Origin: Rhodobacteraceae bacterium Alg231-04
Lineage (GTDB): Bacteria > Pseudomonadota > Alphaproteobacteria > Rhodobacterales > Rhodobacteraceae
Direction of reading: 5' to 3'
Assembly (NCBI GenBank): GCA_900143635.1
Contig: FREY01000009.1
Coordinates: 1-64,000 of the forward strand
Length of the DNA stretch: 64,000 bases
Part shown: positions 33,071 through 42,149 of the stretch, in pieces
How positions within the stretch are numbered: the stretch's first letter is position 1
Layout: every line of letters begins with the position of its first letter
Notes under the pieces: generated by a model
Database searches by the model: none
What the model saw: only the letters and a program-made list of their open reading frames with translations
What the model was told of the DNA's origin: nothing
Made by a program: the position numbers and the translations under genes

Positions 33071-33098
33071 TTGCCCTTTCACCAGAACTCTGTATAAG
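33071..33098 (+). promoter_or_regulatory. Probable rpsF promoter
   Basis: TTGCCC (33071-33076) and TATAAG (33093-33098) with a 16-base spacer match a housekeeping sigma promoter. Transcription would begin near 33105, giving a leader of about 100 bases before rpsF. Confidence 0.6.
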
Positions 33099-33105
33099 GC
33101 GGCTT

Positions 33106-33158
33106 CCTTCCGCGAATTTATTTATCCGCGCAGACTCTCGTGGCCAGGCGGCGGAAGG
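33106..33158 (+). promoter_or_regulatory. Structured rpsF leader
   Basis: CCTTCCGC (33106-33113) and GCGGAAGG (33151-33158) form an eight-base stem at the predicted 5' end of the mRNA. Leaders that bind the S6:S18 complex are known upstream of rpsF in many bacteria; whether this one carries the conserved CCG bulge was not established. Confidence 0.4.
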
Positions 33159-33207
33159 ATTGAGCGCCCGGTCTTTGAAATGCGCCTCGACAAAAACAGG
33201 AGCTCAC

Positions 33208-33561
33208 ATGCCCCTCTATGAGCATGTAATGATTGCGCGTCAGGACCTGTCCAACTCGCAAGCTGAAGGTCTCATCGAACACTTCGGTGCTGTTCTGTCC
33301 GACAATGGCGGTAGCCTGGTCGACAGCGAGTACTGGGGCGTCAAAACGATGGCCTACAAGATCAACAAAAACCGCAAGGGTCACTACTCCTTCCTGCGTT
33401 CCGATGCTTCCGCACCGGCCGTTCAGGAAATGGAACGCCTGATGCGCCTGCATGACGATGTTATGCGTGTTCTGACCATCAAGGTCGACGAGCACAAAGA
33501 ACTGCCGTCGGTACAGATGCAGAAACGTGACGAACGCGACTCCCGTCGCGAGCGCCGCTGA
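33208..33561 (+). CDS. rpsF: 30S ribosomal protein S6
   Basis: A 117-residue S6: N terminus PLYEHVMIARQDLSNSQAEG, core YWGVKTMAYKINKNRKGHY and the basic C-terminal tail QKRDERDSRRERR. ATG 33208 follows AGGAGCTCAC. First gene of the rpsF-rpsR-rplI operon. S6 pairs with S18 in the small subunit. Confidence 0.97.
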   Translation: MPLYEHVMIARQDLSNSQAEGLIEHFGAVLSDNGGSLVDSEYWGVKTMAYKINKNRKGHYSFLRSDASAPAVQEMERLMRLHDDVMRVLTIKVDEHKELPSVQMQKRDERDSRRERR

Positions 33562-33589
33562 TCTTAGCTTGAGCAAAGGACGCTAAACC

Positions 33590-33817
33590 ATGGCCGCAAA
33601 ACCGTTTTTCCGCCGCCGCAAAGTATGCCCCTTCTCGGGCGACAACGCACCGGCGATCGACTACAAAGACACACGTCTCCTGCAGCGCTACATCTCTGAG
33701 CGTGGCAAGATCGTACCGTCGCGCATCACCGCAGTCTCGGCAAAAAAGCAGCGTGAACTGGCCCGTGCCATCAAGCGCGCCCGCTTCCTCGCCCTGCTGC
33801 CCTACGCTGTTAAGTAA
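33590..33817 (+). CDS. rpsR: 30S ribosomal protein S18
   Basis: A 75-residue basic protein with the S18 pattern [38 protein letters not shown] and [13 protein letters not shown]. Starts 28 bases after rpsF. It binds S6 and the 16S platform. Confidence 0.97.
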   Translation: MAAKPFFRRRKVCPFSGDNAPAIDYKDTRLLQRYISERGKIVPSRITAVSAKKQRELARAIKRARFLALLPYAVK

Positions 33818-33828
33818 GGAGAACGATC

Positions 33829-34449
33829 ATGCAAGTTATCCTTCTTGAACGCGTTGCCAAGCTCGGTCAGATGGGCGACATCGTTGATGTAAAGTCCGGC
33901 TTCGCTCGCAACTACCTGCTGCCGCAAGGCAAAGCGAAGACTGCTTCCGAAGCCAACAAGGCCGCTTTTGAAAGCCAGAAAGCGCAGCTCGAAGCGCGCA
34001 ACCTGGAAACCAAAGCAGAAGCAGAAGCACTGGCAACCAAGCTCGATGGACAGCAGTTCATCGTGATTCGTTCCGCTTCGGATGCAGGCGCCCTCTACGG
34101 TTCCGTCACTCCGCGTGACGCCGCAGATGCCGCCACCGCCGAAGGCTTCTCTGTCGACAAGAAACAGATCGCCCTGGTCGCACCGATCAAAGATCTGGGC
34201 CTGCACGCCGTTGCAGTCCGTCTGCACCCGGAAGTCGAAGTTCAGATCGAGATGAACGTAGCCCGTTCTGAAGAAGAAGCTGAACTGCAGGCATCCGGCA
34301 AGTCGATCCAGGAGCTGGCAGCTGAAGAAGAAGCTGCCGCAGAATTCGAAATCGCCGAACTGTTCGACGATATCGGTTCCGCCGCTTCCGACGATGATGA
34401 CGACGCACCTGCAGCAGCTCCTGCTGCCGAAGGCGACGAAAACGTCTGA
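33829..34449 (+). CDS. rplI: 50S ribosomal protein L9 with acidic tail
   Basis: A 206-residue L9, about 55 longer than the E. coli protein. The first ~148 residues are canonical ([18 protein letters not shown], then [12 protein letters not shown]). The extension is rich in Glu, Asp and Ala ([38 protein letters not shown]). Long acidic L9 tails are common in alphaproteobacteria. Third gene of the operon; a strong terminator follows. Confidence 0.96.
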   Translation: MQVILLERVAKLGQMGDIVDVKSGFARNYLLPQGKAKTASEANKAAFESQKAQLEARNLETKAEAEALATKLDGQQFIVIRSASDAGALYGSVTPRDAADAATAEGFSVDKKQIALVAPIKDLGLHAVAVRLHPEVEVQIEMNVARSEEEAELQASGKSIQELAAEEEAAAEFEIAELFDDIGSAASDDDDDAPAAAPAAEGDENV

Positions 34450-34476
34450 TCCCCACCGGGACCAGAATGAAATTGA

Positions 34477-34509
34477 AGCCGCGCCCCTAACAGGGCGCGG
34501 CTTTTTCTT
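34477..34509 (+). terminator. rplI operon terminator
   Basis: GCCGCGCCC, loop CTAACA, GGGCGCGGC followed by TTTTTCTTT, 28 bases after the rplI stop. A textbook rho-independent terminator. Confidence 0.93.
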
Positions 34510-34661
34510 TGCAGATTCCCCCGCGCCGCAGATCAGCACGCACAATTGGACCGCGCAGCGACTTACTGTCCCACCTGACCCAGCGCCGCCTCACCTTCTT
34601 GCTGGCTCACCACTTCCCACTACCTTCAATTGCATAACTCACGCTGCAAACCGGGGGACGG

Positions 34662-35024
34662 ATGGCCATTTCACTTAAAAGACACCCAGCGGCCGGTCTC
34701 TGCCTGCTCCTTACGGCCTGCGGCCAGCCCTTGCCCCCAGTGGCACTGACCGCTGCGCCAGGCCCCACCTATGAAGCAGATCGTGCGATCTGCGAAGGTA
34801 AGGCCGCCGCGACTGCCCAAAAGGTCACTGGCGGAGCCGCAGGCGCAGGAGCTGCCGGCGGGGCTGTTTGGGGCGGGTTGACCAACGGCAGCGCCGGAGG
34901 AATTGCAGGAAATGCAGCGGCCGGTGCTTTGATCGGGGCCGGAACCGCACAGTCCCGCGCCGCCGAAGCTGAACGGGCGGCGCTTGTCACCTGCCTCCAA
35001 GGCCGAGGGCACCCGGTACAATGA
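34662..35024 (+). CDS. Small glycine-zipper lipoprotein
   Basis: A 120-residue predicted lipoprotein. The lipobox LLTAC places the lipidated Cys at about residue 20. Residues ~55-95 form a glycine-zipper stretch (GGAAGAGAAGGAVWGG, then GGIAGNAAAGALIGAG), a motif that inserts in or packs against membranes. Two more cysteines (ICEGK and TCLQG) may form a disulfide. Function unknown; similar outer-membrane stress lipoproteins exist. It stands alone, convergent with the RTX gene. Confidence 0.75.
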   Translation: MAISLKRHPAAGLCLLLTACGQPLPPVALTAAPGPTYEADRAICEGKAAATAQKVTGGAAGAGAAGGAVWGGLTNGSAGGIAGNAAAGALIGAGTAQSRAAEAERAALVTCLQGRGHPVQ

Positions 35025-35063
35025 AAACACGACATATTCGGCCTGCGCTGGTCGGTCGGTCCT

Positions 35064-36122
35064 CTACCCAGCGGCGGACCAGGGTTCTTCCACGCCGTAG
35101 AAGACGCCTGCATCCACGTCCACAGTGTCGATAATATTGTTCAAGATCACAACAGTGCCGACAGCATCCCCGTCATGTGCGCCGCCATTCCCACCTTGAT
35201 TGGAGACAAAAGTCAGAACGGTATCGGTTATGCCATCGCCGTCCCAATCGGTGTGGGTGACCGTGTCCAGATTGACCGTATGCCCGGCAAAGACCAGCGT
35301 GTCGCCCTGGCCCGCGCGAAAATCTTCAACGACCTTCACGCCGATATCTTCGACCCAGTGATCGTGAACGTTGTCGTTTTCACCCGCCACACCGTTCATC
35401 GAATAATCGATATCGCCGTTTTCATCAGTGTGTTTGGCAATGATCTCGTCCTTAGCATCGATCAGCCAGCGGAATTCAAACGTATCGGCACCGCGGCCCC
35501 CATGCATCGTATCGAAGTCTTCCAGCGGCTCCCCGGCATTCACCAAGGCCCCGGCATCCTGCGCCGGGATCGGTTCACCGCCCCAGGAAAAGCCGAGCAG
35601 CCAATCGTCACCACCGCCGCCCCGCAGCGCATCATTGCCTGCGCCGCCTTCCAGTTTGTCGTCGCCCTTGCCACCGCGCAGCACATCATCGCCATCGCCG
35701 CCGAACAGCATATCGTTGTCAGCGCCCCCGATAAGGGTATCTGCACCTTCGCCACCATACAGGAAGTCAGATCCTTGCCCGCCCTTCATGTGATCCGCAC
35801 CCGCGCCGCCCAGCATCACATCGTCACCGCCGCGCCCGCGCAACACGTCCTCTCCGTCGCCGCCGGACAGGGTATCGCCACCCGCACCACCGCGTAGGAA
35901 GTCATCACCGTCGCCGCCCGATAGGCAGTCTTCGCCGTCACCGCCCCTCAGGGTGTCGTTGCCACCGGCACCGAATATCTCATCATCCCCATCGCTGCCG
36001 CGCAGAAGATCATCCTCTGCGCTGCCAATGATCTGAGTGCCGCCCTCTGCCCCTTCCAGGACTGCATCAATTTCGGTTGCATCTTTGATCTGCTCAACGA
36101 TTTCAGTGTTCCAGACTTGCAT
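35064..36122 (-). CDS. RTX calcium-binding repeat protein
   Basis: A 352-residue acidic protein. Residues ~35-165 are about a dozen nonapeptide repeats of the GGxGxDxLxGG type (for example GGDGEDCLSGGDGDDFLRGG), forming a calcium-dependent beta-roll. The C-terminal ~180 residues lack repeats and contain RGADTFEFRWLIDAKDE and a late DTVLTFVSNQGGNGG segment. RTX proteins are exported by type I secretion; no such exporter gene is in the window. I chose ATG 36122 with GAGGAAAG upstream; a GTG at 36173 is an alternative. Confidence 0.85.
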   Translation of the reverse strand: MQVWNTEIVEQIKDATEIDAVLEGAEGGTQIIGSAEDDLLRGSDGDDEIFGAGGNDTLRGGDGEDCLSGGDGDDFLRGGAGGDTLSGGDGEDVLRGRGGDDVMLGGAGADHMKGGQGSDFLYGGEGADTLIGGADNDMLFGGDGDDVLRGGKGDDKLEGGAGNDALRGGGGDDWLLGFSWGGEPIPAQDAGALVNAGEPLEDFDTMHGGRGADTFEFRWLIDAKDEIIAKHTDENGDIDYSMNGVAGENDNVHDHWVEDIGVKVVEDFRAGQGDTLVFAGHTVNLDTVTHTDWDGDGITDTVLTFVSNQGGNGGAHDGDAVGTVVILNNIIDTVDVDAGVFYGVEEPWSAAG

Positions 36123-36364
36123 TTCAGCCGCTTTCCTCGTGCCATTTCTCGTCCCATGCTTTGCCGGGACCACAATCCATGCATGTCTTCAACAACATGC
36201 ACACCGGATTATCTGGACGAAGGAAGTCATAATTAACAAATGCTTATCAGGTAAAACTTAACTTAAATGGCAGAGTAGGAACAAATTCGCCGAGCGCGGC
36301 ATCGCATCTTGCCGGGGGTAATTAGGATGTTACGCTCGGCAGGACTGACAGCCGGAGATGCCAG

Positions 36365-36835
36365 ATGAAACGTCGAAAATTTATCCTAACCCTACCGGCG
36401 GTCTTGCTGTCCGCGGCCTGTGCATCCGCCACATCCGTCACCGAAACGCCCAGCTATGACCCGCCTCTGTTTCCCAACGAAACACCCGAGCTGCGGGCGC
36501 AGATCAACCACTGGGCCGACCATTATGAGGTCCCCCGCGAGCTGGTTCACCGGCTAGCGGTACGCGAAAGCACCCACCGCCCCAGAGCGATCAACCGCCC
36601 TTATTACGGGCTGCTACAGATCCTGCCAGCCACCGCCCGCTCAATGGGGTTTCAAGGCCAGCCGGAGGATCTGTTGGATGCGGATACCAATCTGGAGTTT
36701 GCCGTCAAATACCTGCGCGGCGCCTGGCTGATTTCAGATGGCAGTCAGGACATGGCCGTCAAACACTACTCGCGCGGCTACTGGCACGAGGCCAAGCGCC
36801 GCGGGATGCTGAAAGAAACCGGCCTTGTGCGTTGA
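36365..36835 (+). CDS. SLT-type lytic transglycosylase lipoprotein
   Basis: A 156-residue protein with an N-terminal lipobox (VLLSAACAS) and a soluble lytic transglycosylase domain: the catalytic Glu is in LAVRESTHRP, followed by YYGLLQILPATARSMGF and the YLRGAW helix. It would cleave peptidoglycan glycan strands from the outer membrane side. Short for the family but with all core motifs. It stops 14 bases before the convergent aquaporin gene. Confidence 0.87.
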   Translation: MKRRKFILTLPAVLLSAACASATSVTETPSYDPPLFPNETPELRAQINHWADHYEVPRELVHRLAVRESTHRPRAINRPYYGLLQILPATARSMGFQGQPEDLLDADTNLEFAVKYLRGAWLISDGSQDMAVKHYSRGYWHEAKRRGMLKETGLVR

Positions 36836-36849
36836 GGCCGGCCTGCTTT

Positions 36850-37536
36850 TCATTCCCCGTCGGACAGCAGCCTCCAAACCAAGGCCCCCAGTGCTGCCCC
36901 AGCCAATGGGGCCACCCAGAACAGCCAGAGCTGCGCCAGCGCCGGACCATCCGCGAACAAGGCTACTCCGGTCGATCGTGCCGGGTTGACGGAGGTGTTG
37001 GTCACAGGAATGGAGATCAGGTGGATCAGCACCAGCCCCAGACCAATGGCAATTGGTGCAAACCCCACCGGTGCGCCCTTTGACGTCGCGCCCAGAATGA
37101 TGATCAAGAAGGCCGCGGTCATCACCACCTCAGTGACCAGCGCCGCGCCCAGACCGTATCCCTGCGGCGAAGCAGCGCCGTAGCCATTTGAGGCAAAGCC
37201 CTCTGCCCCGGTGAACCCCTCAGCGCCCGAGGCGATCACATAAAGCACCACAGCCGCAACAACCGCCCCCGCCACCTGTGCAATCCAATAGGGGATCAGA
37301 TCCTTGGCGTCGAACCGCCCGGCGACCAACAACCCCAGCGTCACCGCCGGGTTAAAATGCCCGCCCGAGATATGGCCAACAGCATAGGCCATGGTCAGCA
37401 CCGTCAGACCAAAGGCCAGACTGACACCCAGCCAGCCGATGCCCACATCCGCGACCCCTGCCGCCAGCACCGCGCTGCCGCAACCGCCCAGCACCAACCA
37501 AAAGGTGCCAATGAATTCCGCCGTGAGTTTCTGCAC
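36850..37536 (-). CDS. aqpZ: Aquaporin Z
   Basis: A 228-residue six-helix channel with both NPA motifs, [11 protein letters not shown] and [10 protein letters not shown]. The arginine after the second NPA and the small residues of the selectivity filter are those of a water-specific aquaporin. It sits alone between a lytic transglycosylase and trigger factor. It would permit fast water flow during osmotic change. Confidence 0.95.
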   Translation of the reverse strand: MQKLTAEFIGTFWLVLGGCGSAVLAAGVADVGIGWLGVSLAFGLTVLTMAYAVGHISGGHFNPAVTLGLLVAGRFDAKDLIPYWIAQVAGAVVAAVVLYVIASGAEGFTGAEGFASNGYGAASPQGYGLGAALVTEVVMTAAFLIIILGATSKGAPVGFAPIAIGLGLVLIHLISIPVTNTSVNPARSTGVALFADGPALAQLWLFWVAPLAGAALGALVWRLLSDGE

Positions 37537-37623
37537 TTACCCGTCCTCCGCGTTACCAAACAGAAGAAAGGTAGCGCGGCGGCCAGCTAATCCAGTGGGA
37601 CTATTCCGCGAGGTCAGCGCAAA

Positions 37624-37656
37624 AGAAAAAAGGGCCGCGCGATGCGCAGCCCTTTC
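37624..37656 (-). terminator. tig terminator
   Basis: On the minus strand AAAGGGC, a thirteen-base loop with internal pairing, GCCCTTT and then TTTTC. It ends about 25 bases after the trigger factor stop. Confidence 0.85.
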
Positions 37657-37680
37657 CGAAACTCGATTGGTGGTTGAGGA

Positions 37681-39012
37681 TCAATCCTCGTCCAGCGCCT
37701 CGACAGCTTTCTCCAGGTCTTCTTTGGAGACTTCTTTGTCCGAGACTTCGGCCAGTTCGAAAACATAGTCGATGACTTTGTCTTCGAAGATCGGCGCGCG
37801 CAGCTGCTGCTGCATCTGGGCGTTCTGCTGGATGAACTCAAAGAACTGACGTTCCTGACCCGGGTACTGGCGTGCCTGCTGCATGATCGCCTGAGTCATT
37901 TCCGCGTCGGTCACTTCGACCTCGGCTTTCTGACCCAGCTCAGCGAGCAGGAGGCCCAGACGCACGCGGCGCTCGGCCAGGGTGTTGTGCTCGTCTGTGG
38001 GCTCGATTTCCGGGTGGTCGTGGCCTTCCACGTCCGGATTGTCTTCGTGCCACAGCTGGTGTGCGATCTGACCGGCTTCGGCGGAAACCAGCGACGGCGG
38101 CAGGTCAAAGGAGACCAGACCGTCCAGCGCGTCCAGAGTGGCGCGCTTCATCACGGCACGGGCGGCACCAGCGTATTCTGCTTCCAGACGCTCGGCGATC
38201 TGACCCTTCAGACCTTCCAGGTCTTCGGCGCCAAACTTGGTTGCCAGCTCGTCATTGATCTCGGCCGCTTTCGGGGCTTTGACTTCTTTGACGTTGCAGG
38301 TGAACACAGCGGCTTTGCCGGCCAGGTGCTCGGCCTGATACTCTTCCGGGAAGGAGACTTCGACGTCTTTTTCTTCGCCAGCTTTCACGCCAACCAGCTG
38401 CTCTTCGAAACCAGGGATGAAGGAGTTGGAGCCCAGTGTCAGCGGGTAGTCGTCGCCTGCGCCGCCTTCAAAGGCTTCGCCGTCGACCTTACCGAGGAAG
38501 TCGATCACAACCTGATCACCATCTTCGGCAGCTGCACCCTCTTCGCGGGCTTCAAAGTCGGTCGCGGTCTCGGCCAGGTTGGCCAGGGCTTCGGTCACGG
38601 CTTCTTCTTCGGCCTTAACAACCAGCTTTTCCAGCTTGATGCCTTTCAGCTCAACTTCCGGAATGACCGGCAGGGCTTCGTAGGACATCTCAACGTTGAC
38701 GTCGTCGCCTTCTTTCCAGTCTTCGTTGGTCATTTTGACGTCGGGCTGCAGCGCCGGACGGTCGCCGGTCTCTTCGAAGTGTGCGTTCATCGCACCATCG
38801 ACAGATTCCTGCATGGCTTCGCCCAGTACGCGGGGGCCAAACTGCTTTTTCAGCAGCGCCATCGGCACTTTGCCTTTGCGGAAGCCTTTCATTTCGACTT
38901 CGGGCTGGGCTTCAACGAGTTTCTCGTTGACCTTCGCATCCAGCTCTGCAGCTGTGATGGTAATGGCGTAGCCGCGTTTCAGACCTTCGTTCAGTGTCTC
39001 GGTGACCTGCAT
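37681..39012 (-). CDS. tig: Trigger factor
   Basis: A 443-residue ribosome-bound chaperone. The N-terminal domain has the ribosome-binding loop [19 protein letters not shown]. The middle PPIase domain (about 155-240) contains [20 protein letters not shown] and [16 protein letters not shown]. The C-terminal helical arms include [20 protein letters not shown] chose ATG 39012 ([11 protein letters not shown]), the usual N terminus, over ATG codons at 39015 and 39024. It catches nascent chains at the exit tunnel. Confidence 0.97.
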   Translation of the reverse strand: MQVTETLNEGLKRGYAITITAAELDAKVNEKLVEAQPEVEMKGFRKGKVPMALLKKQFGPRVLGEAMQESVDGAMNAHFEETGDRPALQPDVKMTNEDWKEGDDVNVEMSYEALPVIPEVELKGIKLEKLVVKAEEEAVTEALANLAETATDFEAREEGAAAEDGDQVVIDFLGKVDGEAFEGGAGDDYPLTLGSNSFIPGFEEQLVGVKAGEEKDVEVSFPEEYQAEHLAGKAAVFTCNVKEVKAPKAAEINDELATKFGAEDLEGLKGQIAERLEAEYAGAARAVMKRATLDALDGLVSFDLPPSLVSAEAGQIAHQLWHEDNPDVEGHDHPEIEPTDEHNTLAERRVRLGLLLAELGQKAEVEVTDAEMTQAIMQQARQYPGQERQFFEFIQQNAQMQQQLRAPIFEDKVIDYVFELAEVSDKEVSKEDLEKAVEALDED

Positions 39013-39165
39013 CATATTCCCCATAAGAGATTCGGGGCGCGTGCGCAGACTCCGCCCCCAGACAATTTGAGGCCTTCTATTTGCCCCGCGCCCTGCGCGC
39101 AAGGGGCATTGCCGCAGAAGGCCACGGTTTACGCCGGAAAGCCCCGATTTCCGCCGCAAGACATG

Positions 39166-39200
39166 CAAAAAGCACGCCCCGGCACTCAAGGGGGCGTGCT
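39166..39200 (-). terminator. Porin 1 terminator
   Basis: AGCACGCCCC and GGGGCGTGCT form a perfect ten-base stem, followed on the minus strand by TTTTG. It lies 32 bases after the porin stop and upstream of tig. Confidence 0.88.
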
Positions 39201-39231
39201 TCGCTGTTCAACAGACCGTCAAGCCAGCCGA

Positions 39232-40347
39232 TCAGAACTTGAAGATGGCACCGGCCATGATCGACGAAGCGTCCTTGTAGGTCGAACCGGAATTGTCGTC
39301 ATAGCTATACTCACGGTAGCCGACATAGGCATCGATATTGGCCTTGTCGAAGCTCTGAACAGCGGCAATGCCCCAGGAACCCGCATTGCTGCTCGGGCCG
39401 TTGGTGTCATTGCCATCATAGATATCCAGACCAAAGGAGGTCGCGCCCGCGGCAAAGAGATTGGTGGTGTACCCAACTTTTGCATAGGAATAGTCGCCGG
39501 CATCATCGTTTTGACCAGCCGCCGCCGTGAAGGACAGGCCCGTGTCCTTGTGCAGCATCGAGAACGAGCCATTCAGCGTCTCGCTTTTGGTACCCGCGTC
39601 ATCTTCCCAGCCATAGCCCAGCGCAGCCGATACCGCGAAAGCGCCAACGTTTTCGTTCGCGTAGCGCCCTGTCACGTCATACATCGAAAAGTCGGCAGTG
39701 GAGTCGAGGATTTCTTCACCGTAGGAGGCCGAGAAGGTGAAGCCGTTCATGTCCAGCGAGTCATACCGCACCCGGCCCAAACGGCTGCCGTCATAGGCAA
39801 CAAAAGCGTCTTCGATCGCCGGTCCGGTCAGGTTGCCGTCTGTGTCGCGGAATTGAAAGCCACCAGTAGAGTCCGAGATGAACAGTGACTGGACGATGTC
39901 GGTGCCGGACAGATCTGCTCCCGCCGCACCATCAGAGGACATGGAGCCCTGACCCGCCGAGAACGTACCGAAACGCGCACTCTGATATGCAAAGTCAAAG
40001 TGGCGGATGTCTGTGCGATCCCAGCTCAGGTCATCAGGTGTGCCGCTTTGGCTGACACCCGCTGAAGACCGCAGACCAAGGCCTGTCTCGAATTTGAAAC
40101 GGAAGCTGTCGGCGCCAAATGACTGGATCACGTCCATCCCGATCCGCGAATTCGCGTTGGCGTTGTCTGCGACCGTGTTGTTGCGTTCTGACCCGTCGTC
40201 GAAGCTCTGGAAGGTCGGGTTCAGGTGTCCGTAAAAGTTGACGGTGCCCCCATTGCCGTTGTCATAGATGTTTTCGGCCAAGGCAGGCGCTGCGAGGCCT
40301 GTTGCCAATGCTGCGACACCGGCGGTTACTGCAAGTTTCTTGCTCAT
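39232..40347 (-). CDS. Outer membrane porin 1
   Basis: A 371-residue alphaproteobacterial porin. Signal peptide AVTAGVAALATGLAAPALA, then GGTVNFYGHLNPTFQSFDDG, repeated amphipathic strands and a C-terminal phenylalanine (SIMAGAIFKF) recognised by the BAM complex. It is a trimeric 16-strand-type channel for small solutes. ATG 40347 has GGAG nine bases upstream. A paralogue lies 405 bases upstream in the same orientation. Confidence 0.92.
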   Translation of the reverse strand: MSKKLAVTAGVAALATGLAAPALAENIYDNGNGGTVNFYGHLNPTFQSFDDGSERNNTVADNANANSRIGMDVIQSFGADSFRFKFETGLGLRSSAGVSQSGTPDDLSWDRTDIRHFDFAYQSARFGTFSAGQGSMSSDGAAGADLSGTDIVQSLFISDSTGGFQFRDTDGNLTGPAIEDAFVAYDGSRLGRVRYDSLDMNGFTFSASYGEEILDSTADFSMYDVTGRYANENVGAFAVSAALGYGWEDDAGTKSETLNGSFSMLHKDTGLSFTAAAGQNDDAGDYSYAKVGYTTNLFAAGATSFGLDIYDGNDTNGPSSNAGSWGIAAVQSFDKANIDAYVGYREYSYDDNSGSTYKDASSIMAGAIFKF

Positions 40348-40671
40348 GTTCTTATGCTCCTGAGACATTCCTTTAAGCCTGCCCCTTTACGTTTTGGTCA
40401 GGGCAAGTCGGCTCGCAACAGGCGCTATCACGCAGATTTTGGGGATCGGAGGGTTGAAAACGCCCTGGGCCACACAGAGAGTTTTCTCCGGCATGAGCTT
40501 GCCAATTCGGCGGGCTGGCAAGCAACGATCCGCGCAAAACCCATTGATATCCTGACACAAAGCGCGTCAAACCACGGCGCCAAAGGAAACCCCGCTTTGC
40601 GTCGCACGCATAGCAGAGAGCCAGGTCAAAAAATCAGGATTTCAGGAGGTCGATTCCTAAGTGTCCAATAG
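40348..40671. other. Porin 1 upstream region, no gene
   Basis: This 320-base gap should hold the porin 1 promoter and a long untranslated leader. I see no coding potential and no clear known RNA element in it. Confidence 0.45.
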
Positions 40672-40709
40672 CACAAGCCGCGCCCAGGTTTTACCGGGCG
40701 CGGCTTGTG
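40672..40709 (-). terminator. Porin 2 terminator hairpin
   Basis: CACAAGCCGCGCCC (40672-40685) and GGGCGCGGCTTGTG (40696-40709) form a perfect fourteen-base stem with a ten-base loop. No T-run follows on the minus strand, but its position 43 bases after the porin stop fits a terminator or an mRNA-stabilising hairpin. Confidence 0.7.
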
Positions 40710-40752
40710 TCTTCTCATCTGTTGCCCGTTTGCACTGACAATCAGGGCCGTA

Positions 40753-41874
40753 TCAGAACTTCCAGCGGGCACCGGCCAGAACGGAATCGATATCCTGATA
40801 GGATGTCCCGCTATTGTCGCTGAAATCATATGTCCGGTAGCCGAGATACAATTCGACATTATGCTCATCCAGCATCTGCGACGCGCCGATGCCCCAGACC
40901 TGTGTATCGGACGATGTGGCCCCCCCGCTCAGCGCAAAGTCGGATCCGTCATAGAGATCGACGCTCAGAGATGTTTTACCGATCGAAAACCAGTCGGCCT
41001 GATATCCGACCTTGCCATAGACATAATCGCCGCCGCCGTCCCGGTGCCCCAGAGCCAGCGCGCCGTTGAACCCGCTTTCATGCAGAACCGCAACCGACCC
41101 GAAGGTGTCATCGGTATCGCCGCCGTCGCTGTCCTTATGCGCGTAGCCCAGACCACTTTGCACCCGGATCGCACCAAATTCGCCCGCATAGCGCAGCGCG
41201 ACATCATAGAATTCGTCGTCGTTGCCAGATGCGAGGATTTCTTCGCCCATGGCTGCAGAAAGCGTAAAGCCACTGAACGTAGGAGTATCATAGCGGATAC
41301 GCCCCCTGCGGCCGCCATCCAGGCTCGGGGCGATGTCGGCAATTGCGACTGTGCTAAGCGCCCCAGCGGAATCACGGAACCGGAAACTGCCGGCGGTGTC
41401 ACTGATGCCATTATAGTTGACCATCGTGGTGCCAGACATGTCGAGATCGGCAATACCGTCAGAAGCCATGCTGCCCTGACCGAGGTAGAATTTACCGTAT
41501 TCATTGCTGTCATAGGCAAAATCGACCTTACGAAGGTTGGTGCGGCTCCAATCGACGCCCTTGGGCACCGATCCCTGTGTGACCCCATCCGAAGAGCGCA
41601 GCCCCAGCGCTGTTTCAAAGTTGAATGAGAAGGTGCCCTCACCCAGTGGCTGCAAAAGCATGAGACCAACGCGGGTGTTGGAATGGGCGTTATCCACCAG
41701 CTCCGAAGAGGTCTCTTCGCCGTCATCGACCCACTGGTAGGCCGGGCTGAACTGCCCATACAGCGATACAGACCCGCCCGAAGCGTTGTCATACTTTAGC
41801 TCAGCCATGGCCGGAACAGTCATGGCAGCCAATGCGATTGCGGAAATTGCGGATGTATTACGGAAACGTGTCAT
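40753..41874 (-). CDS. Outer membrane porin 2
   Basis: A 373-residue porin paralogous to porin 1. Signal peptide SAISAIALAAMTVPAMAEL, then GGSVSLYGQFSPAYQWVDDG, the shared RTNLRKVDFAYDSNEYGKF strand and C-terminal LAGARWKF. Sequence order matches porin 1 throughout (NTRVGL/NSRIGM, LGLRSSDGV/LGLRSSAGV). Pore-lining differences, for example in the PKGVDWSRTN region, may give different selectivity. It has its own terminator and is probably expressed separately. Confidence 0.92.
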   Translation of the reverse strand: MTRFRNTSAISAIALAAMTVPAMAELKYDNASGGSVSLYGQFSPAYQWVDDGEETSSELVDNAHSNTRVGLMLLQPLGEGTFSFNFETALGLRSSDGVTQGSVPKGVDWSRTNLRKVDFAYDSNEYGKFYLGQGSMASDGIADLDMSGTTMVNYNGISDTAGSFRFRDSAGALSTVAIADIAPSLDGGRRGRIRYDTPTFSGFTLSAAMGEEILASGNDDEFYDVALRYAGEFGAIRVQSGLGYAHKDSDGGDTDDTFGSVAVLHESGFNGALALGHRDGGGDYVYGKVGYQADWFSIGKTSLSVDLYDGSDFALSGGATSSDTQVWGIGASQMLDEHNVELYLGYRTYDFSDNSGTSYQDIDSVLAGARWKF

Positions 41875-42149
41875 AACTCACACTCGATCTAATCGGGGAA
41901 CCGTTGAAGCAACTGTCAACTAGGCTGAGATGGTGCAAATCCACGCGATTGTTAGGCTCAGAGCACATGTCATGCCCGAGGCATTGCATTATTGCAACAC
42001 CCGCAGACGCAGTCTGCGCCTTCACCGGCACTCATTCAGACCTCACAGGCCCATTGCACCCAGCGACAGGGGCAAATGACTCGATCACTCTTGCGTTAGA
42101 AAGCAATCCACCTATGAACGTACCAACGATTGATCTGGGAAAAAACACT

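Noticed and set aside
35540-35980. Short tandem repeats that might look like a CRISPR array
   Set aside because: They are degenerate 27-base units encoding RTX nonapeptides in an intact reading frame, with no unique spacers and no cas genes.
37987-39888. Plus-strand 633-codon open frame opposite trigger factor and porin 1
   Set aside because: It spans two well-supported minus-strand genes and their intergenic terminator and has no recognisable domain.
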